A stretch of 5,357 bases of DNA. Source: Planctomycetota bacterium. Its GTDB lineage: Bacteria > Planctomycetota > Phycisphaerae > Sedimentisphaerales > Anaerohalosphaeraceae. The notes under the pieces were generated by a model. The model searched no databases, had not been told where the DNA came from, and saw nothing but the letters and a program-made list of their open reading frames with translations. The stretch is taken from contig JAGHBX010000344.1 in NCBI GenBank assembly GCA_021160785.1, positions 1 through 5,357 of the forward strand, written 5' to 3'. The position numbers and the translations under genes are program-made. Positions 1 through 5,357 of this stretch are shown piece after piece (position 1 is the stretch's first letter; every line of letters begins with the position of its first letter).

Positions 1-239
1 AGGTGCACTCCGTCGAGAAGATCGTGATGGCCCAGGAGACGCAGGACCACAATCCTGCATATTTCGCCAAGGCTGCTAAATCGTTCGGCGATAAAGTGGA
101 AATCGAAATGATCCCGCACACGGAGCTAAAAGAACGCAGCCATAATGTAAAGACGATCGTCAGGACCGGCGACTTCACCGCATGGGGAAATGTTATGCTG
201 GTCTCCGGAGCCGGCGATCGCTGGCGAATGGAAAAATAG
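1..239 (+). CDS. RbsD/FucU-family sugar mutarotase (D-ribose pyranase-like), 3' part only
   Basis: This is the C-terminal part, 78 visible codons from position 3, of a protein resembling RbsD/FucU sugar mutarotases. These are cytoplasmic enzymes that interconvert pyranose and furanose forms or anomers of sugars such as ribose or fucose, so that a kinase or isomerase receives the right form. The family pattern is visible: VEKIVMAQE followed by HNP, then IEMIPHTELK, and the closing VRTGDFTAWGNVMLVSG block, which aligns with the RSGECSPYANIIL block of E. coli RbsD. His39 (visible numbering) corresponds to the conserved His of the THEQF segment and Asn63 to the Asn of PYAN. The usual Tyr two residues before that Asn is Trp61. 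The N-terminal half with the first catalytic His and Asp lies upstream of the window. The GTG at position 3 is in mid-domain and is not a credible start. A symporter gene follows after 26 bp, consistent with one operon. RbsD-like is somewhat more likely than FucU-like; the substrate is unknown. Confidence 0.82.
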   Translation, partial: VHSVEKIVMAQETQDHNPAYFAKAAKSFGDKVEIEMIPHTELKERSHNVKTIVRTGDFTAWGNVMLVSGAGDRWRMEK

Positions 240-256
240 TATCCAATAAAGAAAGT

Positions 257-262
257 CAGGTG
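257..262 (+). promoter_or_regulatory. Weak ribosome binding site of the symporter gene
   Basis: TCAGGTG-like sequence (AGGTG at 258-262) sits 3 nt before the ATG at 266. It is a short match to the Shine-Dalgarno consensus, and rather close. It supports the ATG at 266, which also places the first membrane helix at the expected distance from the N-terminus. Confidence 0.45.
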
Positions 263-265
263 TAA

Positions 266-1909
266 ATGGACATTACTATTTCAACGACTGATACAGTTAT
301 CATTATTGCCTACTTAGTCGGCATTATGGTTGTCGGCATTGTGGCGGGATACAAGAAAAACACTTCTTCCGACCAGTTTTTCCTTGCCGGTCGATCGCTG
401 AGGTGGCCTATTATAGGGACAGGTTTGTTTTGCGCCAACATTTCCACGATTCACCTTGTGGGATTGGCTTCGTCCGGATACAAGGACGGCCTGGTCATAG
501 GCAATTTCGAGTGGATGGCGGCCTTTTGCCTGATCTTATTAGGGATCGTCTTTGCACCGTTTTATTTCCGCAGCAAAATTTGTACGCTTCCCGAATACCT
601 GGAAAAACGTTACAGTTCGGGCGCCCGCACGTTCCTGGCCTTTATTTTCGTAATGTCTGCGCTCCTGGTGCACATCGGCATCAGCCTCTACGCCGGCGCC
701 AAGGTGCTGGAAGCCTTTTTTGGCATCCCCTATGTTTACTCCATTATTGGCATCTCGGTTATTACGGCTGTCTACACGATTATCGGCGGTCTAAAGGCCG
801 TCATGGTTACCGACGCCATCCAGGCGGTGCTGCTGCTTGCCGGTGCGGCGACCCTGACTATTTTCGGTATCTGTGCTCTGCCCGGCGTTGGGATCGAAAA
901 CTGGGCCCAGTTCAAGGCCGCCTGTCGACCGGACCAGCTCAGTATGATTCAGCCCATAACCGATGCCGCGGCGCCCGGCAAGTTTGCTCTTCGAGAGTTT
1001 TCCTGGTATTCGATTGCTTTTGGATACCCCGTACTTGGGATTTGGTACTGGTGCACCGACCAGACTATCGTCCAGAAGGTTCTTGCCGCCAGGACCGAGA
1101 AGGATGGTCGCGACGGTGCGATTTTCGCCGGCTTTCTGAAGATTCTCCCGGTGTTCCTGATGGTGCTGCCCGGTGTAATCGGCTATGTCCTGTATAAGGA
1201 CATTATCGGGACAGACAACGACGCCACTTTGATGGTTATGATGAAGAACCTGCTTCCGGATGGTGTCAGAGGACTGATGGCGGCAGGCCTGTTGGCGGCG
1301 CTGATGAGTACGATCGAGGCGGCGCTTAACAGTACGGCAACACTGACCGCCGAAGATATCGTCAAACGCCTGCGTCCCAATACATCGGACGCCAATTTGG
1401 TATTGATCGGTCGTGTCACCGCCGGTGTTGTCGTTGTGCTGGCGATGCTGTGGTCCACACAAGGCGGCAAGTTCGGCAGCATATTCGAGGCGATTAACAA
1501 AATCCCCATGGCGTTTGCGCCGGGCATAACAGCCGTGTTCCTCTGGGGTGTGTTCTGGCCGCGTGGAAACAAGCAGGGCGCTATCGCAGCCCTGATTTTC
1601 AACGTGGTTATTGGTTTCGTCTATCTCGCTGTCGACATTCCCCTGGTCGGCGACAAGCAGCTTATTGCAAAAGGTCTGGGCATCCCGTTTATGCAGGTGG
1701 GCTGGTATCTGTTCCTGCTTTCAAGCGCGGTATATTTTGTCGTCAGCCTGTCAACGCCTGCTCCGGCAAAGGAACAGCTTGAAAATCTCTGCTGGACTCG
1801 TCCGCTCGATGCTCTTCGCGGCAAGATGGAAGGGACAATTACCGACCCGCGTGTCATGGCGGTAATTCTATGCGCAATCATGGCCGTGCTGTACGCAATA
1901 CTGCATTAA
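266..1909 (+). CDS. SGLT-type sodium/sugar symporter (SSS family, SLC5-like)
   Basis: This 547-residue polytopic membrane protein is of normal length for the sodium:solute symporter family, which drives substrate uptake across the inner membrane with the Na+ gradient. It begins with a hydrophobic helix (about residues 10-29) and then the family block DQFFLAGRS (36-44). The segment around residues 45-100 closely matches bacterial vSGLT and human SGLT1, including CANIS, GLASSGY, EWM and LPEYLEKRY. His63 and Glu82 have the same 19-residue spacing as sugar-contact residues His83 and Glu102 of SGLT1. YWCTDQ (261-266) matches the SGLT gate region containing the stacking Tyr. GGLKAVMVTDAIQ and LLAALMSTIEAALNS are the two SSF signature regions, and Ser348/Thr349 fall where the Na2-site hydroxyl residues lie in vSGLT. 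A final helix ends at the C-terminus. These residues point to a monosaccharide rather than proline or an organic acid, but the exact sugar cannot be read. It lies 26 bp after the mutarotase gene and 62 bp before the kinase fragment. Confidence 0.93.
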   Translation: MDITISTTDTVIIIAYLVGIMVVGIVAGYKKNTSSDQFFLAGRSLRWPIIGTGLFCANISTIHLVGLASSGYKDGLVIGNFEWMAAFCLILLGIVFAPFYFRSKICTLPEYLEKRYSSGARTFLAFIFVMSALLVHIGISLYAGAKVLEAFFGIPYVYSIIGISVITAVYTIIGGLKAVMVTDAIQAVLLLAGAATLTIFGICALPGVGIENWAQFKAACRPDQLSMIQPITDAAAPGKFALREFSWYSIAFGYPVLGIWYWCTDQTIVQKVLAARTEKDGRDGAIFAGFLKILPVFLMVLPGVIGYVLYKDIIGTDNDATLMVMMKNLLPDGVRGLMAAGLLAALMSTIEAALNSTATLTAEDIVKRLRPNTSDANLVLIGRVTAGVVVVLAMLWSTQGGKFGSIFEAINKIPMAFAPGITAVFLWGVFWPRGNKQGAIAALIFNVVIGFVYLAVDIPLVGDKQLIAKGLGIPFMQVGWYLFLLSSAVYFVVSLSTPAPAKEQLENLCWTRPLDALRGKMEGTITDPRVMAVILCAIMAVLYAILH

Positions 1910-1971
1910 CAGCGACCTGGCAATCCATGAGGCGGCGACAGTAATACTTATCGAAAGAAACGTCAATAAAC

Positions 1972-2496
1972 ATGGGATTTACCGTTACAGGAATTGGCGA
2001 ACTGCTCTGGGATGTATTCCCGGAAGGCAGGAAATTGGGCGGTGCGCCTGCGAATTTTGCGTATCATTGTAAGGCATTCGGGGCGGAGAGTTACCCTGTA
2101 AGTTGTGTTGGCGACGATGATCCCGGACGTGATATATTGCAGGCATTGGATACGCATGACATTGATGTGTCCTTTATTGCCGTAGATTCTGAGCATCCGA
2201 CCGGAACGGTATCTGTCCAGGTCGATGGAAATGGAAAACCTGATTATGTCATTCATGAAAACGTTGCATGGGATCATATTCCTTTGACAGAAGAAATGCT
2301 AACGCTTGCCGGAAAAGCAGATGCTGTATGCTTTGGCTCGCTCGCTCAAAGGTCAAAGACTTCCCGCCGGACAATTCAGAAGTTTTTATTGGCGACACGG
2401 TCGGATTGCGTCAGGATTTACGACGTCAATCTCAGGCAGGATTTTTACAGTCGGGATCTTATCGAAGAGATGCTGGATATGGACGGAAGGAGATAG
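1972..2496 (+). pseudogene. PfkB-family sugar kinase (fructokinase-like), truncated to the N-terminal half
   Basis: The 174-residue frame begins like a bacterial fructokinase/ribokinase: GIGELLWDVFPEG (7-19), then the PfkB N-terminal signature GGAPANFAYH (23-32), the GDDDPGRD segment, PTGTVSVQVD, and finally YDVNLRQDFYS. Full-length relatives have about 300 residues and phosphorylate a cytoplasmic sugar with ATP. Similarity runs to about LIEEML, then the frame ends MDGRR-stop where the family would continue. The missing half contains the ATP-binding region and the GAGD motif with the catalytic Asp, so the product should be inactive as a kinase. The other two frames downstream show no kinase sequence, and none appears after the hydrolase gene, so this is not a simple frameshift or a clean insertion. 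The ATG at 1972 is the only in-frame start after the TAA at 1942-1944, and it lacks a clear Shine-Dalgarno sequence. GC is about 48% (hand count, 2041-2400), lower than the next gene. It could still be a translated short protein, or an assembly artefact. Confidence 0.8.
2485..2492 (+). promoter_or_regulatory. Strong ribosome binding site of the hydrolase gene, inside the end of the kinase frame
   Basis: GGAAGGAG lies 5 nt before the ATG at 2498, a near-ideal Shine-Dalgarno sequence and spacing. It fixes the hydrolase start at 2498 rather than at the upstream in-frame ATG at 2306. The same bases encode the last codons (Gly-Arg-Arg) of the truncated kinase, whose TAG stop at 2494-2496 is one base before the ATG. 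Confidence 0.85.
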
Positions 2497-2497
2497 A

Positions 2498-4903
2498 ATG
2501 CGAATTACGACACTGTTATTGGGAATTGCAATCCTGTTTGCGCAGCTATCGGCGATGGGCGCCGTGCAGGAGGGCCCGAAAGCTGATGGAGCAGCGGCAG
2601 GGAGCAATCTGATCGACCAGTACAACGTCGTCTGGACCAGCCAAAGCAAAGACGCCGGCGAGTCCATGCCCGTTAGCGGCGGGGATGTCGGCTTGAATGT
2701 CTGGGTGGAGAATGACGAGTTGCTGGTCTACATGGGACGCGCCGGCTATCGGGACGAGAACGGCGCACTGCTCAAGCCGGGCAGGGTCCGTGTCAAACTC
2801 ACACCGAATCCTTTCGAAAAGGGCAACTTTCGCCAGGAACTGAAGCTGCGCCAAGGGTATGTACTGGTTTCGGCAAAGCAACCCGATGGAAAAGACATGG
2901 CGATGAGGATCTGGGTCGAAGTGGCTCGGCCGATCGTCCATCTGGACATCGAGTCAGGTGATCCCGTCACGGTAGAGGCGACCTATGAGTCATGGCGTTA
3001 TGAAACGATAGAACTGCCGAACGACAGGAGCAAACATGACCGCCGTGCCATGTGCATGATCAACTACGATGCCTATCCGGGAAAGGTCTTTCTCTACAAA
3101 GACAAAATCCGTCCCGACAATAACCTTGTCCGCTTCCACCACCGCGTTGACAATGAGAAGGACTGCTTTAACTTCCAGGTCATACAGCAGGAACTGGAAC
3201 CGGTTCGCCACAAGATGGTCAATCCTCTTGAGAATCTTGTCTGGGGCGGCGCGCTTGTCGGCGACAACTTTGCCCTGGCCGGCGAGACCAGGGGCAAGTA
3301 CGCAGAATGCCCGTTTCACGGCTTCAAGTATGTGAGCAAAACTCCGGCGAGGTTACATCGTGTGCGCGTCTGCCTGCATACCGACCAAACTGCCAAACAA
3401 GACACCTGGGACGCGGCGCTGCAAGAGTTGATTGACGTATCGCCAGGAGAAGATCAGGGTGTATGGAAAAAGAACCTGAAATGGTGGTCCGAGTTCTGGG
3501 ACCGAAGCCGCCTGATCATCAATCCCGGCCGCGGCGAAAAGGATACCGGCTGGCGTTTGGGCCGCAATTATCAACTCTTCCGCTACATGCTGGCCAGCAA
3601 TGCCAGCGGGCGTGAGCCGACAGTCTTCAACGGCGGCCTGTTCACATTCGATCCGCTCTACGTCAACGGAAAGAAAGGGCTCGGCTACACTCCGGACCAC
3701 CGCCAATGGGGAGCGGCATTCACCGCCCAGAACCAACGCCTGGTCTATCGCCCCATGCTGAAAACCGGCGATTTCGATCTGCTGCTCCCAGGCTTTAGCT
3801 ACTACCTAAACGGCTTGCCCAACGCCATGGCCCGGGTACGGCATTACTGGAAGCATGACGGCTGTTGCTTCGAGGAGCAATCGGCCATCACCGCCCTGCC
3901 GGGTTCATGTCAGTATGGATTCTTTGAAGGCGGCCGCCGCGGGCGTTCAAAAGACTTCGAGGTCGGCATCCAAATCAACCACGCAGGCGGCAAAGTTTAC
4001 GAGGAGCAGTTGGACTGGTCCTGGCTCATACTGCAATACCATCAGTTCTCAAGAGCCGACATTGCCCGATACCTGCCGCTGATCGAACAGTCAGTCATTT
4101 TCTATGATGAACATTACCGGTATCGCTGCAAACAGCTTACCGGCAAGGAACTGGACGAAAACGGAAAGCTGGCTATTTATCCGGCAAATTCGTTAGAGAG
4201 CCATTGGGATGCACGAAATCCCACCAGCGTAATCGCCGGGCTCCGGTGTGTCCTGATTGGACTGATGAACTTGCCGGAGAAGTACACCTCTGCCAGCAAG
4301 AAGAAACGCTGGCAGAGCATACTCGATCGCCTTCCGGAGATGCCGACCGGTAACAGAGCCGAGTTTGGCGGCAGCTATTTGAAGCCGTCTGAGAACCACG
4401 ACCACCGTAGTTGGCACTGTCCCGAGATGTTCCCGCTTTATCCCTATGAGTTGTATGGTCTTGGATTACCCAATCTGGATCTCATGAAACGAACTTCCCT
4501 GGCGACCGGCAAAGATCGTTTTGCCGCCAGGGCCTGGGAGCAAGCCAATATCCATGCGCCGAGGTTGGGTGACACCGAACTTGCCCAACGTCTCAACACC
4601 AAGAAGATGGACAATGGCCCGTTCCGCTTCCCCGCCTTCTGGCCCGAGACCATCGACTGGGCGCCCGACCACAACTGGGGCGGCAGCGGTATGATCGGTA
4701 TGCAGGAAATGCTGATGCAGACGCATGGAGGAAAGATACGCCTGCTGCCGGCGTGGCCCAAAGAGTGGGATGTGGATTTCAAATTGCATGCGCCGTATAA
4801 GACGACCGTTGAAGGCAAAGTCCGGTCGGGCAGGATGACACTACTGAAAGTAACACCGAAACAGCGGCAAACCGACGTACTTATGCGCCGAATCATCAGA
4901 TAA
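2498..4903 (+). CDS. Secreted DUF5703-domain, GH95-like putative glycoside hydrolase
   Basis: This 801-residue protein has a Sec signal peptide: Arg2, a hydrophobic core at 6-17, and a likely cleavage after SAMGA (residue 22). There is no lipobox Cys, so it is probably periplasmic or secreted. From residue 42 it has the DUF5703 N-terminal pattern: YNVVW, SMPVSGGDVGLNVWVE (56-71), then GRVRVKLTPNPF (95-106). The middle carries FNGGLFTFDP (377-386), PDHRQWGAAFTAQNQRL (399-415) and FEEQ (458-461), typical of DUF5703 proteins. The end resembles the GH95 alpha-L-fucosidase/galactosidase barrel and C-terminal domain: PDHNWGGSGMIGMQEMLMQ aligns with the IDGNFGG-containing catalytic block of GH95, making Asp724 the candidate catalytic Asp, followed by RLLPAWPKEW. 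Asn378 and Glu459/Glu460 are further candidate active-site residues. DUF5703 has no function I can name with confidence, and GH95-like activity is inferred from distant similarity. The start at 2498 is supported by its Shine-Dalgarno sequence and signal peptide. The GC content is about 57%, higher than that of the kinase fragment. Its neighbours suggest it releases the sugar taken up by the symporter. Confidence 0.88.
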   Translation: MRITTLLLGIAILFAQLSAMGAVQEGPKADGAAAGSNLIDQYNVVWTSQSKDAGESMPVSGGDVGLNVWVENDELLVYMGRAGYRDENGALLKPGRVRVKLTPNPFEKGNFRQELKLRQGYVLVSAKQPDGKDMAMRIWVEVARPIVHLDIESGDPVTVEATYESWRYETIELPNDRSKHDRRAMCMINYDAYPGKVFLYKDKIRPDNNLVRFHHRVDNEKDCFNFQVIQQELEPVRHKMVNPLENLVWGGALVGDNFALAGETRGKYAECPFHGFKYVSKTPARLHRVRVCLHTDQTAKQDTWDAALQELIDVSPGEDQGVWKKNLKWWSEFWDRSRLIINPGRGEKDTGWRLGRNYQLFRYMLASNASGREPTVFNGGLFTFDPLYVNGKKGLGYTPDHRQWGAAFTAQNQRLVYRPMLKTGDFDLLLPGFSYYLNGLPNAMARVRHYWKHDGCCFEEQSAITALPGSCQYGFFEGGRRGRSKDFEVGIQINHAGGKVYEEQLDWSWLILQYHQFSRADIARYLPLIEQSVIFYDEHYRYRCKQLTGKELDENGKLAIYPANSLESHWDARNPTSVIAGLRCVLIGLMNLPEKYTSASKKKRWQSILDRLPEMPTGNRAEFGGSYLKPSENHDHRSWHCPEMFPLYPYELYGLGLPNLDLMKRTSLATGKDRFAARAWEQANIHAPRLGDTELAQRLNTKKMDNGPFRFPAFWPETIDWAPDHNWGGSGMIGMQEMLMQTHGGKIRLLPAWPKEWDVDFKLHAPYKTTVEGKVRSGRMTLLKVTPKQRQTDVLMRRIIR

Positions 4904-4922
4904 TCTGCTTGAGTGATTTTCG

Positions 4923-4951
4923 TTGAAGAGTTAGACTTATCCGCGTATAAA
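4923..4951 (+). promoter_or_regulatory. Candidate sigma70-type promoter of the rubrerythrin gene
   Basis: TTGAAG (4923-4928, four of six consensus bases) and TATAAA (4946-4951, five of six) are separated by exactly 17 bp. Transcription would begin near 4958, leaving a leader of about 75 nt before the ATG at 5034. The match is good but was found by eye. It assumes sigma70-like -35/-10 recognition, which holds for housekeeping sigma factors in most bacteria but not in Bacteroidota. Confidence 0.55.
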
Positions 4952-4956
4952 CGGAT
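4939..4956. repeat. Inverted repeat across the -10 box (possible operator)
   Basis: ATCCG (4939-4943) and CGGAT (4952-4956) are perfect inverted arms around an 8-bp centre that contains the proposed -10 hexamer. A repressor bound here would block RNA polymerase, which would suit a stress-regulated rubrerythrin. Five-base arms can arise by chance, and the sequence matches no PerR or Fur box that I recognise. Confidence 0.35.
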
Positions 4957-4997
4957 TGGCAATCGTGAGCCGTGAGCAGTATACATTGTCGTTTATC

Positions 4998-5013
4998 GTG
5001 TCGCTGTAGACAC
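4998..5013 (+). repeat. Short leader hairpin GTGTC-N6-GACAC
   Basis: Perfect 5-bp arms (4998-5002 and 5009-5013) enclose a 6-nt loop in the proposed rubrerythrin leader, ending 8 nt before the Shine-Dalgarno sequence. There is no following T run, so it is not a terminator. It could be an operator half-site pair or a weak mRNA stem, or it may mean nothing. Confidence 0.25.
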
Positions 5014-5021
5014 AAATTGAG

Positions 5022-5027
5022 AAAGGA
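5022..5027 (+). promoter_or_regulatory. Ribosome binding site of the rubrerythrin gene
   Basis: AAAGGAG (GGAG at 5024-5027) lies 6 nt before the ATG at 5034. This is a strong Shine-Dalgarno sequence at good spacing, and it fixes the start. The start also matches the usual N-terminus of the family, a few residues before the first diiron-ligand helix. Confidence 0.75.
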
Positions 5028-5033
5028 GCAGCT

Positions 5034-5357
5034 ATGTCAACGAAGGATAATCTTCAAAATGCATTTGCCGGTGAAAGCCAGGCGAATCGTAAGTATCTTG
5101 CCTTTGCCTCGCGTGCCGAGAAAGAGGGTTTTGTTCAGATTGCAAAATTGTTCAGGGCGACCGCCGCCGCCGAGACGATCCATGCCCATGCTCATCTGCG
5201 GGCGATGAAGGCGGTTCAGTCGACATCGGAAAATCTTCAGGCTGCGATGAATGGAGAAGAGTTCGAGTTTAAGCAGATGTATCCGAAGTTCATCGAAGAA
5301 GCCAAGGCCGAAGAAAGCGATGTTGCGCTGATGTCGTTTAAGAATGCGATGGCTGTG
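5034..5357 (+). CDS. Rubrerythrin (ferritin-like diiron protein), 5' part only
   Basis: The first 108 codons of a rubrerythrin run in frame to the window end. Rubrerythrins are cytoplasmic non-haem iron proteins that reduce hydrogen peroxide to water, protecting anaerobes from oxidative stress. The N-terminus NLQNAFAGESQANRKYLAFA is the family hallmark, with Glu14 as the first iron ligand. Glu47 and His50 (ETIH) form the first E-x2-H motif. GEEFEF followed by MYPKF matches the family's GE-x-x-E segment, with Glu75 and Glu78 as ligands. The second E-x2-H motif and any C-terminal rubredoxin-like Cys4 domain lie beyond the window, so the single-domain and rubredoxin-fused forms cannot be told apart. 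It has its own Shine-Dalgarno sequence and a candidate promoter and appears unrelated to the sugar genes before it. The residues seen here give no sign of decay. Confidence 0.93.
   Translation, partial: MSTKDNLQNAFAGESQANRKYLAFASRAEKEGFVQIAKLFRATAAAETIHAHAHLRAMKAVQSTSENLQAAMNGEEFEFKQMYPKFIEEAKAEESDVALMSFKNAMAV

Larger units (their letters stand above)
4904..5033 (+). other. Intergenic control region between the hydrolase and rubrerythrin genes
   Basis: This 130 bp gap is the longest non-coding stretch in the window. It shows no GC-rich hairpin with a T run after the hydrolase stop, so no intrinsic terminator is evident. It contains a promoter-like pair, an inverted repeat over the -10 box, a tandem 7-bp repeat (CGTGAGC at 4964-4970 and 4971-4977), a small hairpin and a Shine-Dalgarno sequence, listed separately where supported. 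The rubrerythrin is therefore probably expressed independently of the sugar genes. Confidence 0.6.

Noticed and set aside
403..1197. 264-codon + strand frame inside the symporter gene
   Set aside because: It is an out-of-frame shadow of the symporter. Its translation is Arg/Cys-rich and without family features, whereas the symporter frame matches SGLT motifs throughout.
791..1462. 223-codon open frame on the - strand
   Set aside because: It is antisense to the conserved core of the symporter, with low-complexity His/Gln/Arg-rich translation and no ribosome binding site or family pattern.
1910..1971. Possible terminator or promoter between the symporter and the kinase fragment
   Set aside because: No GC-rich stem followed by a T run and no convincing -35/-10 pair could be found in these 62 bases.
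2306..2497. N-terminal extension of the hydrolase frame back to the ATG at 2306
   Set aside because: It overlaps the recognisable kinase sequence in another frame, has no family similarity, and would bury the signal peptide. The start at 2498 has a near-ideal ribosome binding site and an immediate signal peptide.
2268..2612. Possible frameshifted continuation of the kinase in the +1 frame
   Set aside because: Its translation past 2480 shows no PfkB features (no GAGD, no ATP-site pattern), so a single frameshift does not explain the truncation.
4444..4986. 180-codon open frame on the - strand
   Set aside because: It lies almost wholly antisense to the conserved C-terminal domain of the hydrolase, has no recognisable motif, and is explained by the GC-rich coding strand.

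Overview
This 5.4 kb window is a sugar-use gene cluster on the + strand followed by an unrelated oxidative-stress gene. In order it holds the 3' end of an RbsD/FucU-type sugar mutarotase (1-239), a complete SGLT-type sodium/sugar symporter (266-1909), the N-terminal half of a PfkB-family (fructokinase-like) sugar kinase (1972-2496), a complete secreted DUF5703/GH95-like putative glycoside hydrolase (2498-4903), and the 5' part of a rubrerythrin (5034 to the window end). I see no RNA genes, CRISPR array, insertion sequence or - strand gene.

The first four genes look like one transcription unit. The gaps are 26, 62 and 1 bp, all genes point the same way, and no intrinsic terminator is visible between them. 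A workable model is that the exported hydrolase releases a sugar from a glycan outside the cytoplasm, the symporter imports it with Na+, the mutarotase interconverts its anomers or ring forms, and a kinase phosphorylates it. The weak link is the kinase. The reading frame stops at 174 residues, against about 300 for the family, and lacks the whole C-terminal half with the GAGD catalytic motif. It runs straight into the Shine-Dalgarno sequence of the hydrolase gene. It is either a decayed remnant left by a deletion or recombination, or an assembly join. The sequence alone cannot tell these apart.

The organism is probably a free-living anaerobic or microaerophilic glycan degrader. DUF5703 proteins, SGLT-type symporters and RbsD/FucU proteins in polysaccharide-use clusters are familiar from Planctomycetota (Phycisphaerae-like), related PVC bacteria and Bacteroidota. 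Rubrerythrin is typical of anaerobes. This placement is inferred from gene content and moderate GC, not from a marker gene.

The rubrerythrin appears to be a separate unit. The 130 bp gap before it holds a good sigma70-like promoter (TTGAAG, 17 bp, TATAAA), and an inverted repeat spans the -10 box. I did not find a convincing new multi-gene system. The points most worth a second look are the truncated kinase joined to the hydrolase, the uncharacterised DUF5703 enzyme, and the promoter palindrome.
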